NCBI GenBank assembly: GCA_031281485.1
Contig: JAITFI010000065.1
Location: 1-64,000, forward strand
Length of the DNA: 64,000 bases
Source of the DNA: Chitinispirillales bacterium
GTDB lineage: Bacteria; Fibrobacterota; Chitinivibrionia; Chitinivibrionales; Chitinispirillaceae
Direction of reading: 5' to 3'
Of this stretch, positions 18,446-28,386 are shown piece after piece (position 1 is the stretch's first letter; every line of letters begins with the position of its first letter). Made by a program: the position numbers and the translations under genes. Under the pieces are notes generated by a model, which saw only the letters and a program-made list of their open reading frames with translations, did not search any database and had not been told where the DNA came from.

Positions 18446-19675
18446 TTAACCCGCCTCACCCCTACCCAGCAACCAATTAACGATATTAACTTGCTTTATC
18501 CCGTTTCGTTGTCCGTTTTCATAATCCGCGGAGATCAATATTTTTTCGTTGTGATCCGGGATCTTGTCAAGCGCCGCGAGTTCGCGGGTTAGCGTTTCCG
18601 GATTTTTTACGGATTGCGAGACTTGGATGTATTTCGTAACGCCGGCGTTGTCGCGGGCTACGAAATCAACTTCGCAGTTTCCGATCTTTCCTATCCACAC
18701 TTGATTTTCGCGGCGAAGCAGTTCCAAATAAACTATGTTTTCCAATAGGTGGCCCCTATCGCTCGAAAGTTCCTTGCCTAAAAGCGCGTTTCTTAGGCCG
18801 GTGTCTACGGCGTAGTATTTTTCTTGGGTGGTTAGATGTTGTTTGCCTTTTATGTCGTAGCGTGACGCTCGGTAGAATATATATGAGTCTATGAGCGTAG
18901 AGATATATTTTGAGACTGATTTGTTGTCTATTTTTTTTCCGGAATTGGTGAGAACTTTCGCTATGTTTCCGGGCGAAGTCGGCGAGCCGACGCTATCCGC
19001 CAAGAAGTCTACGATCTCTCGGTAAGATATATCGGAATGGATGTTGTATCGCGGTTTAATGTCGTTTTCGTAGATGTTTCGGAAGATGCTGTGCAGGTAT
19101 CTGAATGAATAACTTTCGCCTACGTTTGCAAGTTTCACCGCTTCGGGAAAGCCGCCGTAGTTTAGGTAGTTTACGAACGTTCTGTCGGTATTTTCCGTAT
19201 TACCGTTAAACTCCAAAAATTCCGAAAACGAAAACGGCAGGACGTTTATCTCAAACACTCGTCCTGTCAAGAGCGTGGCGAGTTCACTTGACAGCAGATA
19301 GGCGTTTGAGCCGGTTATGTACAAGTCGATTTTCGGATGGACGAACAGTCCTTCGAGCAGTTTTTCAAATTGCGGGATATTTTGGATTTCATCTAAAAAT
19401 ATGTAGTTCATTTTTTCGCTGTGGAGCGCCAGTGAGATAAAATCATAAACGTCTTTCCAGCCCTTTTCGGCTAAAAATCGGTATTCCGGCTCGTCAAAGT
19501 TTATTGACAGCGTCGGGGCGTCGGGGGATTTTGCGTTCAGCGCGTCCCGGTATTGCGTCAGGAGCGTGGATTTTCCTATACGCCTCGCGCCTGTGACGAC
19601 CTTGATAAGGTTTTTGTCGCGCAGGTCTTCAAGCGTTTTCAAATATCCGTGCCGTATAACGTGTTTTTCCGCCAT
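18446..19675 (-). CDS. AAA_14 / DUF4143 ATP-binding protein
   Basis: VVTGARRIGKSTLLTQY Walker A, YIFLDEIQNIPQFEKLL Walker B, VDTGLRNALLG...ENIVYLELLRR...EVDFVA. Confidence 0.92.
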   Translation of the reverse strand: MAEKHVIRHGYLKTLEDLRDKNLIKVVTGARRIGKSTLLTQYRDALNAKSPDAPTLSINFDEPEYRFLAEKGWKDVYDFISLALHSEKMNYIFLDEIQNIPQFEKLLEGLFVHPKIDLYITGSNAYLLSSELATLLTGRVFEINVLPFSFSEFLEFNGNTENTDRTFVNYLNYGGFPEAVKLANVGESYSFRYLHSIFRNIYENDIKPRYNIHSDISYREIVDFLADSVGSPTSPGNIAKVLTNSGKKIDNKSVSKYISTLIDSYIFYRASRYDIKGKQHLTTQEKYYAVDTGLRNALLGKELSSDRGHLLENIVYLELLRRENQVWIGKIGNCEVDFVARDNAGVTKYIQVSQSVKNPETLTRELAALDKIPDHNEKILISADYENGQRNGIKQVNIVNWLLGRGEAG

Positions 19676-19917
19676 AATATACCGTTTAACCTCATTTTTG
19701 ATACATTAAACCAACAAAAATCCCAAAAGTCGACATTTTTATGAAGTTTTAGGATTTTAACTGGCCATATATTCCTAAAATTACACAAAAAATTAATGTT
19801 TGGGGATTATAATATGGCTTTCATTCCCAAAACATCAACAGGGATGGTAACGGTATAATAATAATATATGCGCACTGTATATGTCGCAAAAAAAATTAAT
19901 TTTAACGATCCCCGCCC

Positions 19918-20655
19918 TCACGCCCCCGTCTGCCCTACCTGTTCATCCTCACGGCTCTCTGTACCCTCCCAGCTATCCAGTGTTTGCCCGTTCAGCCTCT
20001 TCTTGACCTCTCTCCAAAACGGCATGTGTTTGTCCAGCAGCGCCGCGAAGGCGGCGTTGTGGTTTCTTACTTTTAGGTGGGCTAGTTCGTGCAGGATGAT
20101 GTATTCAAGGCACTCCATCGGTTTTTGGGCTAGTTGGAGGTTCAGCCATATTTTGCGTTTTGAGATGTTGCACGTTCCCCATTTGCTTGTCATGTATTTG
20201 GTGTGCCACGAGTTGCATTTAAGGCCGGTTGCGGTTTCCCATTTGGGAAGGGTGCGGGTGATCTCTTCTTTAAGCAGTTCGCGGTACCATTCGCGGACGA
20301 AGTTTTCACGTTGCGCGGTTGTGCTGTTGGGGCGGACAGTGAGCGTTGCGGCGTTGCCAGAGAGGGTTAGCGAATATCTGTTGCCGTAATCGACTTGCAG
20401 GAAGTATTGTTTGCCCCATAGGTAGAGCGTTTCTCCTGAAACATATTGTCTTGGGGCTTGGCGGGGTTGTTGCACGAAATGTTCTTGTTGTTTTTTTACC
20501 CAAGTGATCTTTGAGCGGACGAAGCGTTCTATTGCGATGTTGCTCATACGCATCGGCGCCGATACCGAGACTGTGCCGTCGGGCGGTTTGACGTATAGGT
20601 GCATGTTCTTGATCTTTTTGCGGTCTATCCGCACGTCGATTCCGTCTATGATCAT
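19918..20655 (-). CDS. YgjP-like (DUF45) metallopeptidase
   Basis: LEYIILHELAHLKVRNHNAAFAALL (HExxH), KWGTCNISKRKIWLNLQLAQKP. Confidence 0.9.
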   Translation of the reverse strand: MIIDGIDVRIDRKKIKNMHLYVKPPDGTVSVSAPMRMSNIAIERFVRSKITWVKKQQEHFVQQPRQAPRQYVSGETLYLWGKQYFLQVDYGNRYSLTLSGNAATLTVRPNSTTAQRENFVREWYRELLKEEITRTLPKWETATGLKCNSWHTKYMTSKWGTCNISKRKIWLNLQLAQKPMECLEYIILHELAHLKVRNHNAAFAALLDKHMPFWREVKKRLNGQTLDSWEGTESREDEQVGQTGA

Positions 20656-20677
20656 TAAATATTCTTTCGGTTTAAAG

Positions 20678-21376
20678 TCAGAAGATACCGCTTACAAATT
20701 TGGGTTTCAGCGTCGCGTCGGCCCCTTTTATCAGGGTTCCTCGGTGTAGCTCTATAACGCGATAGTGATAGGGCGCTATCAGGTTCAGGTCGTGCGTGGC
20801 CATTATTACCGTTGTGCCCCAGGTGTTTATCCTTTGGAGGAGTTCGAATATGTCTTTGGATACGGCTTGGTCTAGGTTGCCAGTGGGTTCGTCGGCTAAC
20901 AACACCCACGGTTCGTTGACGATCGCCCGCGCTATGGAGACGCGTTGTTGTTCGCCGCCGGAGAGTTGGTTGGGGTAGTTTGAGCTTTTGTGGCTGAGGC
21001 CTGTCTGCGCAAGCACTTTGAAGACTTTGCGTTTTATCTCGCGTTCCGGGGTGCCGGTAACGCGTAGCGCGAAGGCGACGTTTTCGAAGACGTTACGGTC
21101 GTGGAGTAGCCTGAAGTCTTGGAAGACGATGCCCAGTTTGCGGCGCAGGTAGGGGATGTCGCCGTGGGTCACGCTTCGGGAGTCGTAGCCGCATACCAAG
21201 ACTTGGCCTGTGGTGGGGCGTTCCTCCATGTAGATGTGTTTGAGGAGCGTTGTCTTGCCGGCGCCGCTCGCGCCTGTCAGGAAGACGAATTCCGCTTTGT
21301 CAATGAAGAAAGAGAGGGCGTCTAAGGCGCGGAAGCCGCCCTCGTACTCTTTGCTTACGTGCATGAATTGTATCAT
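20678..21376 (-). CDS. ftsE: Cell division ATP-binding protein FtsE
   Basis: [81 protein letters not shown]. Confidence 0.88.
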   Translation of the reverse strand: MIQFMHVSKEYEGGFRALDALSFFIDKAEFVFLTGASGAGKTTLLKHIYMEERPTTGQVLVCGYDSRSVTHGDIPYLRRKLGIVFQDFRLLHDRNVFENVAFALRVTGTPEREIKRKVFKVLAQTGLSHKSSNYPNQLSGGEQQRVSIARAIVNEPWVLLADEPTGNLDQAVSKDIFELLQRINTWGTTVIMATHDLNLIAPYHYRVIELHRGTLIKGADATLKPKFVSGIF

Positions 21377-21394
21377 AGCGTTTATCCTTTAATC

Positions 21395-22135
21395 TTAGTC
21401 AAGCCTACGCAATAAAAAGTGTATTCGTATCGATTTTCCAGAATACTTTTTGAACAGAAACCCGTCCCATATCCCAAGCACCTCAAAGCGTTTCTTGGGG
21501 ATGGCTTTCTCTATCTCCGGCACGGAAAGTATCTTTTGCACGTGCCTTTCTATAAACTTTTCATAGTAGGGCGGGTGGTCGTCCGACAGGCGGTAGATGG
21601 TGAAGTCGTTGTGTTGGATCGCCCTTATCTCGTCGTAGTAACTGTGGCGGACGTAGCTTATGTCGCCGTAGTCCGCGAAGTCTACGTAGTACACGAAGTG
21701 CCTCAGCGAGTTCTCCTGCGTGGTGATGTCGAAGAGGAACAGTCCGCCGGGCAGGAGGACGTCGTAGACGGAGGCGAAGAGTTTGCGGTACTCGTCGAGC
21801 GTCATCATGTAGTTTATGCCGTCGTATAGGAATAGCGCGGCGTCGAAGCATTGCTTGAACGGCAGGTGTCGCGCGTCGGCGGCGCAGATCGGTACGTTGC
21901 GGAGACGTCTTGCCACATTGCACATAGCGGGTGACAGGTCGGAGGCGGTGTAGCGGTATCCCATTCCTTTGAGGAGCGATCCTACAATGCCTGTTCCGGC
22001 GCCGATTTCGAGGATTTTCGGGTCGTTTCGGCTGCCGTAGCGGTTTATGACCTTGGTTATCAACTCAATCCACTCGTCGTACTCCACGTGACCCATCAGG
22101 CGGTCGTATATCGGGGCTAAGGCTTCGTACTGCAT
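21395..22135 (-). CDS. Class I SAM-dependent methyltransferase
   Basis: YEALAPIYDRLMGHVEYDEW, ILEIGAGTGIVGSLL, CAADARHLPF, FLYDGINYM. Confidence 0.9.
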   Translation of the reverse strand: MQYEALAPIYDRLMGHVEYDEWIELITKVINRYGSRNDPKILEIGAGTGIVGSLLKGMGYRYTASDLSPAMCNVARRLRNVPICAADARHLPFKQCFDAALFLYDGINYMMTLDEYRKLFASVYDVLLPGGLFLFDITTQENSLRHFVYYVDFADYGDISYVRHSYYDEIRAIQHNDFTIYRLSDDHPPYYEKFIERHVQKILSVPEIEKAIPKKRFEVLGIWDGFLFKKYSGKSIRIHFLLRRLD

Positions 22136-22136
22136 G

Positions 22137-23624
22137 TTACATCCTGACGTCTATAAATATCTTCTCTCGCCATTTTTTCACATTGTCAAGCAATCTCTGT
22201 TGGGCGAAGATATCCTTTGCTTTGTCGGCGATGAGCGTGTAGTCGCTTTCCAGCGTCAGCCGCCGGCTGTCGGCGCGTTTTGAGACCATGTATATGGAGA
22301 ATATGTTTCCGTCGGTCAGGATCGCGCTTATCTGGCCCGCCTCTAAGTTCTGCACCGCGTTGCGGACGGCCGGTTGCATTTCCAGCAGGGTGAGCCAGCC
22401 CATGTCGCCGCCGCGAGCGCGTGTTATGTTGTCCACGCTCATTTCCCTCGCCGCCGCCTCAAAACCCGCCCTGTCTTTTATGGCGTTGCGCAGCGAGTCG
22501 AGCCTTGCCATGAGCGCCTCGCGCTGGCCCTCGGTCGGCGCGTACCTGACTAGTATGTGGCGGATCCTTACGCTCATGCCTTGTTTCTCCTCCGCCTTTA
22601 TGATGTGGTATCCCAGCCGCGTTTCGAACGGTTCGCTTACGTGCCCAACCGGCAGCGAGAAAGCGCGCTCTTCAAAGGTCAGTTCGGTGGTCGAGCCTTT
22701 GGCCAAGAAGCCGAGATCGCCACCCGACGCTCCGTCCGGGCTTTCCGAGTATTTCTTGGCGGCCTCCTCGAAGCTCATTCCGGCGTCGAGTTCGCGTTTC
22801 GCGGCGCGGATCTTGTCGAAGGCGGCTTGCCGCACCGAGTCTTGCGTCTCGAGGCGCAGGCTGAGCCTCAGCAGTTCAAAGCTCTCGCCGACCTCGGGCA
22901 GGCTGTCGGCGTACTGGGCGTAGAAGCGCTCCACGTCGCGGCGGTTTATCCGAACCGAGAAAAAGTAGCTTTGCTGTATTTTTTGCTTGTACAACTGCTC
23001 GCGGATCGCCCTGCGCATCTCCGACTTGAAGCGGGCCATATTGGTTCCCTGCTGTATGCGGAGTTGCGCTTCAAGCTGTTCCATCGTTATGTTGTTTTGA
23101 CGCAGTATCGCGTTTATATGGTTGTTCAGCGTGCTTTCGACCTCGTCGTTCCGTACGTTTATCGTGCTGTCCTCCATGGCGCGGACTAATAGCACTTTGT
23201 TGTCTATGAGATCGCTTAGGCAATCGCTGAGCAGTGTTTTTGTGTCGATACTGTCGGGGTTTTGGCCCATTGCGGCGAGGCGCATGTAGGCGTAGGCTTC
23301 AAGTTCGGAGCGAAGAACGATTTCGTCGCCGACGACCGCCGCTATGCCGTCTAAGTGCCCCGGTTGATCAAGCGCGAGTGGGCGGCGCGTACGGGGAGGG
23401 GGGCGCCGGTCACCCAACATGGCCTGTTCGGCGTCGTCGTCGTCCCAATATTGCTCGGCGGCGGTCTGTGCCGTGGTGTCTTTGGCGGTTGAATCCGGTT
23501 GTTCGGGGCGAGCTATCGTCGTTTCGGTTTCTGTCATTTGGGCGAAGCCCGGTAACGCAAACGCCGCGGCAATCAATGCCGCGGCAAGCGTAATTTTCAC
23601 ACGGTAGAATATCCTCACAATCAC
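22137..23624 (-). CDS. surA: SurA-like periplasmic peptidylprolyl isomerase
   Basis: Signal peptide; LDGIAAVVGDEIVLRSELEAY; two parvulin-type domains (GGDLGFLAKGSTTELTFEERAFSLPVGHVSEPFETRLGYHIIK). Confidence 0.85.
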   Translation of the reverse strand: MIVRIFYRVKITLAAALIAAAFALPGFAQMTETETTIARPEQPDSTAKDTTAQTAAEQYWDDDDAEQAMLGDRRPPPRTRRPLALDQPGHLDGIAAVVGDEIVLRSELEAYAYMRLAAMGQNPDSIDTKTLLSDCLSDLIDNKVLLVRAMEDSTINVRNDEVESTLNNHINAILRQNNITMEQLEAQLRIQQGTNMARFKSEMRRAIREQLYKQKIQQSYFFSVRINRRDVERFYAQYADSLPEVGESFELLRLSLRLETQDSVRQAAFDKIRAAKRELDAGMSFEEAAKKYSESPDGASGGDLGFLAKGSTTELTFEERAFSLPVGHVSEPFETRLGYHIIKAEEKQGMSVRIRHILVRYAPTEGQREALMARLDSLRNAIKDRAGFEAAAREMSVDNITRARGGDMGWLTLLEMQPAVRNAVQNLEAGQISAILTDGNIFSIYMVSKRADSRRLTLESDYTLIADKAKDIFAQQRLLDNVKKWREKIFIDVRM

Positions 23625-24706
23625 TCCTCCGCCGCAGGCGCGGGTGCCGGCGTCGGAGCCGGAGGCACCGCGGGCCTTGGAGCCGTAGGCGCGGGTCTCG
23701 GCGTTATGGGCGTTACCGTCGGTCTCGGCGCCGCGGTTGCCGCCGCCGCTGTAGTCGGTTTCGGCGTATCTTGTTTAACCGTATCTTGCTTCGACGTCTC
23801 CGGGGTAACCGCTCCCACTCCCGGGATCAGGTCTACATTGAACTCCACGTCTGATCTTGCGCGTATCTCCGATATAAGCCGCTCCGTCTCGCCTTTCTGG
23901 GTGATGCTCGAAAGGCGTGAGATGATCTCGTCGCGCACCTCGTCGATTGAGGCTATCGTTCCTTTGTCGTACTTGCCGGTTACACGCATGACGTGAAAGC
24001 CGTCTTCGGCGCCGTACGGCCCTATTATAGCGGGAAGGACCGTTGTGGTGATTATGGCGTTGCGCAGTTTAGGCGGTATGGCGTCCAGCACCACGTACGG
24101 GGCATTCTCGCTAACCCCTTCCGGGGACTTTGAGTGGGTCTTAGCCACGTTTTTGAAGCTCTCGTGCGTCACGGTGCGGCGTATCTCGAACGCCACGTTC
24201 ACGTCCGGCACAACGATGTCTTCGTAGCGGACCACGTTGTACTCGCGAACGAACTGCTCGCGGTTGCTTTCGTAGTACTCGCGTATGGCCTGCTCGCTGA
24301 TCTCTACGTTGGACGCGGACGCGCTCCGGCTCATCAGCTCGGTGCTCAATAGGTCTTTCCGCATACGCTCAAGACGCGCCTTAATGACCGGTTCCTGGTC
24401 TATCCCGAGGCGTATCGCCTCTTGGTATAGAATCTCCGTGTTTATCCACTGGCGCACGTACAGTACGTTCTGGTCGCGTGTGATGACGTCGCTGTACTCG
24501 GGGGGTATGCTCTCCTTGAGCTCCGCGAGCGTGAGGTAGTCGTTGCCCACTCTGGCGACTATGGGGCCCTCCGGCCTCTTTTGAATCTCTTCGTGCTGGC
24601 AGGACGCCGCGATGATCGTAAATAGCAACGCCGATACCACGCACGGCAACGTTGCTGCCCTGAGTACGGAACGGCGACGGCACTCCGTTTTTTTGTTGAT
24701 GTCCAT
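23621..24706 (-). CDS. PpiC/SurA-family lipoprotein, Pro/Ala/Thr-rich C-terminus
   Basis: IIAASC lipobox; VARVGNDYLTLAELKESIPPEYSD; ATGA overlap with surA; PAPTAPRPAVPPAPTPAPAP tail. Confidence 0.8.
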   Translation of the reverse strand: MDINKKTECRRRSVLRAATLPCVVSALLFTIIAASCQHEEIQKRPEGPIVARVGNDYLTLAELKESIPPEYSDVITRDQNVLYVRQWINTEILYQEAIRLGIDQEPVIKARLERMRKDLLSTELMSRSASASNVEISEQAIREYYESNREQFVREYNVVRYEDIVVPDVNVAFEIRRTVTHESFKNVAKTHSKSPEGVSENAPYVVLDAIPPKLRNAIITTTVLPAIIGPYGAEDGFHVMRVTGKYDKGTIASIDEVRDEIISRLSSITQKGETERLISEIRARSDVEFNVDLIPGVGAVTPETSKQDTVKQDTPKPTTAAAATAAPRPTVTPITPRPAPTAPRPAVPPAPTPAPAPAAEE

Positions 24707-24837
24707 TAAACTAAATCCTTTTGTTTTCTGTCGGTTTCTGTGATTTTCATGGTTTTCGCCCTTACCGAATACAGACGGCTACCCATTATATATAAATATA
24801 GAATATACGCGCGATTAAAGTCAACATATAAAAGTCT

Positions 24838-24958
24838 AAAAGTCAAATTATTAAAATCAACTAAGGGGAGGGTTACGCCCCGGTGGGGCGCGGCTATCCT
24901 GCCCCGCAACGCCCCGTCGAATAAACATGCGCCGCTTCGCGTCGCAAAGTCAAAATCA
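24838..24958 (-). repeat. Repeat family 3 (short form)
   Basis: Reverse complement shares TTGCGACGCGnAAGCGGCGCATGT, GGGGCGTTGCGGGG and GGGCGTAnCCCTCCCCTTAGTTGA with 45688-45890. Confidence 0.75.
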
Positions 24959-25981
24959 ATGGGGGATGTTTTTTTTGATTCTGTCCCACCCTTCCGGAGG
25001 GATGTGAGCGCCTACTACTTGGCATACTTCGTATCCGCACATTGACGCCAGGGTTCCGCAGTGTTCCAAGGGGTAGCCGTTTACCAAGCCGTACAGGAAT
25101 CCCGATGCCCATAGGTCTCCGGCGCCTGTGGTGTCGACTGCTGGATGGCCGTCGCCGTGGGGTTGGGTGTTGATTGTGTCGTCTCCGTGCATTATTATGC
25201 TGCCGCGTTTGCCTAGCTTCATTACCGCTATGGGGGCTCTCTTTCTAAGCGCTTCCGCCGCTTTTTTCTCGTCATTTTGGCCGGTGAACGCGGCGGCCTC
25301 CTCTTCGTTGGCTATCAGGATGTCCACCTCGCCGCTGTCTACGGCTTCGTTCAGCAGGGGCAGCGACGCCTTCACCACGTTGAAACTGGCAAGGTCCAGC
25401 GAGACTAAGGCGCCCGCCGACTTGGCCGTTTTTATGACCGTTTTGAAGAGATCGGGGTTGAAGAGCAGGTAGCCCTCCACATGGGCTACGGCGCAGTCGT
25501 CGAAGTGGGCGGGGACGATCTCCTCCGGTTTGATCTCGGCGGAGGCGCCCAAATAGGTGAGCATCGAGCGTTGCGCGTCGGGGGTGATGATCGAGAGCAC
25601 GCGTCCGGTCGCGGTGGGCGACAGGAGCAGGACCGGTTCCACTCCGGCTTCGGCTATGCGCTTGGCAAGCGTATCGCCGAGCGTGTCTTCGCCGCGCTTG
25701 CCTACGAAACGCGCCGCTCCCCCGAGCCTGCCGACTCCTACGGCGGTGTTGCAGGCCGATCCGCCCGGCACAATGCGCGGCGGGGTCCTGGTGCTTGAGT
25801 GTTTGACCAAATCCTCAATTTGCTTGTGGTCGGTCATCACCATGCCGCCGATCTCTGCGCCGCTGTCACCCGCAAACTCATAGGACTCGAAAATGCACAA
25901 GTCCATGAGCGCTGAACCGACCGCGACGATCGTACGTCTGTTTTGGGGAAGCGATAACGGGATATTCATTTTTTTCCTCAA
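24956..25981 (-). CDS. PfkB-family carbohydrate/adenosine kinase
   Basis: GGSACNTAVGVGRLGG, VDTTGAGDLWASGFLYG. Confidence 0.9.
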   Translation of the reverse strand: MRKKMNIPLSLPQNRRTIVAVGSALMDLCIFESYEFAGDSGAEIGGMVMTDHKQIEDLVKHSSTRTPPRIVPGGSACNTAVGVGRLGGAARFVGKRGEDTLGDTLAKRIAEAGVEPVLLLSPTATGRVLSIITPDAQRSMLTYLGASAEIKPEEIVPAHFDDCAVAHVEGYLLFNPDLFKTVIKTAKSAGALVSLDLASFNVVKASLPLLNEAVDSGEVDILIANEEEAAAFTGQNDEKKAAEALRKRAPIAVMKLGKRGSIIMHGDDTINTQPHGDGHPAVDTTGAGDLWASGFLYGLVNGYPLEHCGTLASMCGYEVCQVVGAHIPPEGWDRIKKNIPH

Positions 25982-26541
25982 ACCTCCATAATTTCTTTTT
26001 CTTTGAGCGCCAGCTGCTCGTCCGCGAACTTAACGTATTTATCGGTAATCTTTTGGATATCGTCCAACCCCTTTTTCTCCAAATCCTCGGTGATGGCCTT
26101 GTCTTTCTGCGCCTTTTTCAGCTTTTCGTTGGAATCGCGCCGGACGTTTCTGACCGCGACCTTGGTATCTTCCGCCGCTTTGCGGCAGTTTTTGAAGAGC
26201 TCCTTGCGGCGCTCCTCGGAGAGCGGCGGTATAGGCAGGCGGATTTGGTTGCCGTCGTTCTGCGGGTTGAGCCCGAGGCCGGAGGCCTGAACGGCCTTTT
26301 CTATGGCCGGGAGCATCCCCTTCTCCCACGGCTGGACGACCAGCATCCGGGCGTCGGGCACGGATATGTTGGCCACTTGGTTGATCGGCGCCGGGCTGCC
26401 GTAGTAGTCCACGGTGATCCCGTCGAGGAGCGCGGGGGTTGCGCGTCCCGTCCTGATCCGAGCCAAGTCTTTTTTCAGATTGTCGAGCGTCTTCTGCATA
26501 CGCTGTTCGGTTTCGCTCTTGATATCTTCCAACGCGCCCAT
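25978..26541 (-). CDS. frr: Ribosome recycling factor
   Basis: LKKDLARIRTGRATPALLDGITVDYYGSPAPINQVANISVPDARMLVVQPW. Confidence 0.97.
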   Translation of the reverse strand: MGALEDIKSETEQRMQKTLDNLKKDLARIRTGRATPALLDGITVDYYGSPAPINQVANISVPDARMLVVQPWEKGMLPAIEKAVQASGLGLNPQNDGNQIRLPIPPLSEERRKELFKNCRKAAEDTKVAVRNVRRDSNEKLKKAQKDKAITEDLEKKGLDDIQKITDKYVKFADEQLALKEKEIMEV

Positions 26542-26609
26542 ATAGCCTATCTCCTGTTTTTTTTAATGATATTTAAGTTATTCGATTGACATCCCAACCC
26601 TAAGTATGT

Positions 26610-27329
26610 TCAGGTCGGCGTAACGGTCGTCCCCACAGGTTCCCCCATCAGACACTTAGCCAAGTTCCCCTCTTCAAGAAGCTTGAACACGATGATCGGT
26701 ATTCCCTGTTCCATACAGAACGAGAACGCCGTAGCGTCCATCACCTTCAGCTTTTTTGCCAGCGCCTCCGCGTGCGTTATTGTGTCGAAGCGCTTGGCGC
26801 CCGGGTTTTTCATGGGATCGCTGTCGTAGACGCCGTCGACCTTTGTGGCCTTGAGCATCGCCTCCGCGCCGATCTCCGCGCAGCGCAGGGCGGAGGCGGT
26901 GTCGGTTGTGAAGAAGGGGCTGCCGGTCCCCCCGCCTATCAGTGTTACCGCGCCCGATTCAAGGGCGGCGGCAGCGCGCTCCGGCGTGTAGTACTCGCCT
27001 GCCCTGTCGATCCGGACGGCGGTCAGCACCCGCGCGTCGACGCCGCGTGACTTCAGGCGCTCGGCGAAAGCTATCGAGTTGATGACCGTCGCGAGCATCC
27101 CCATGGCGTCGCCGGCCACGCGTGAGACGTCAGCGGCGTCGGCGCCGCGTATAAAGTTGCCCCCGCCGATAACAATCGCGGTCTGAACGCCGTCCTTGGC
27201 TATTACCGCGACCTCTTCGGCGATTTTCGATATGACGCCGTTATCAATACCAAACCCCTGCTTGCCGGCCAACGCCTCGCCGGACAGCTTCAACAGTACG
27301 CGCTTGTACTTGTATTTGCAGGTCGTCAT
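26610..27329 (-). CDS. pyrH: Uridylate kinase
   Basis: YKRVLLKLSGEALAG, VIGGGNFIRG, DATAFSFCMEQGIPIIVF. Confidence 0.97.
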   Translation of the reverse strand: MTTCKYKYKRVLLKLSGEALAGKQGFGIDNGVISKIAEEVAVIAKDGVQTAIVIGGGNFIRGADAADVSRVAGDAMGMLATVINSIAFAERLKSRGVDARVLTAVRIDRAGEYYTPERAAAALESGAVTLIGGGTGSPFFTTDTASALRCAEIGAEAMLKATKVDGVYDSDPMKNPGAKRFDTITHAEALAKKLKVMDATAFSFCMEQGIPIIVFKLLEEGNLAKCLMGEPVGTTVTPT

Positions 27330-27341
27330 AGAATTCTTTAA

Positions 27342-28223
27342 TTATCCCTCAGCCCCTAATTCCAGCCGTATGAAGCATATCGGCGTAACTTCCGTCCCGA
27401 CGGCTTTCGACGTCTCGGCTATCCTGTCTTTTACCGTCTTCTCCGTGTCGCGAATGAACTTCTGGTTGACGAGCGCCGAGGCCTCGTAGAATTTGGCCAG
27501 CTTTCCCTCCACCATCTTGTCCCAGATCTTTTCCGGTTTGCCGGAGTTTTTGGCCTGATCGCGGTATATCTCCTTCTCCTTGGCGATCACCTCTTCGGAG
27601 ATGTCGGAGGCGTTCACCGCTATGGGGCTCTCGGCGGCTATCTGCATGGCCAAGTCCTTGCCCAATTCGGCGAGTTCGGGGGACTTCAGGACGTCCGGGT
27701 TCGCGGCTGAGAGCTTTATCATAACGCCGATCTTGCCGATGCCGTGGAGGTAGGTGAAGACCTTCTCGTTAGCGGAATCGGCCGCCAGCATCTTGTAGCG
27801 GCGGAACGAGATGTTCTCGCCGATTTTGCCGACAAGCTCCGTCACCCTCGCTTCGACGGACACGCCGCCGATGGAGGCGTCTGTGAGTTTCAGGGCCGCG
27901 GCGTGGTCGGCCGGTTTTTGGGCCAGCAGCAGCTTTCCGAGCGTGTCGATGAAAGCGATAAAGTCGTCGTTACGGGCCACGAAGTCGGTCTCGGAGTTTA
28001 CTTCGTACACTATGGCCGCCTTGTCGTCCGAGACTATGGAGACCTTGCCCTCTTTGGCGGCCTTGTCGGCGCGCTTCGCGGCGGTCATCTGGCCCTGTTT
28101 GCGCAGGTTCTCTATGGCCAGCGTCATGTCGCCGTTCGCCTCGATGAGCGCTTGTTTGCAGATCATCATGCCGAGGCCGGTTTTTTCCCTCAGGTCTTTA
28201 ACCTGTGAAGCCGATATTTCCAT
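27342..28223 (-). CDS. tsf: Elongation factor Ts
   Basis: VKDLREKTGLGMMICKQALIEANGDMTLAIENLRKQG. Confidence 0.97.
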   Translation of the reverse strand: MEISASQVKDLREKTGLGMMICKQALIEANGDMTLAIENLRKQGQMTAAKRADKAAKEGKVSIVSDDKAAIVYEVNSETDFVARNDDFIAFIDTLGKLLLAQKPADHAAALKLTDASIGGVSVEARVTELVGKIGENISFRRYKMLAADSANEKVFTYLHGIGKIGVMIKLSAANPDVLKSPELAELGKDLAMQIAAESPIAVNASDISEEVIAKEKEIYRDQAKNSGKPEKIWDKMVEGKLAKFYEASALVNQKFIRDTEKTVKDRIAETSKAVGTEVTPICFIRLELGAEG

Positions 28224-28278
28224 CTTTTTTACCCTCCGTATTTATTTTCTTTATTCGGATTAACGAGTTTTTTATTCA

Positions 28279-28305
28279 ACAGAGACGCGATTTTCACGTC
28301 TCTGT
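28279..28305. other. Inverted repeat between rpsB and tsf (possible attenuator/processing hairpin)
   Basis: ACAGAGACG-cgattttca-CGTCTCTGT, no T-tract on either side. Confidence 0.45.
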
Positions 28306-28386
28306 ATGAACGTTAGCCTTCAATAATATATAAACTGTACTTACGCGCGTTGACCGGCGAAAGCGGGCGGCGGGTTGCCGTCCTTG

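Noticed and set aside
10634-19675. Integron cassette array
   Set aside because: No integrase and no convincing attC-like folded sites between modules; intergenic lengths are irregular.
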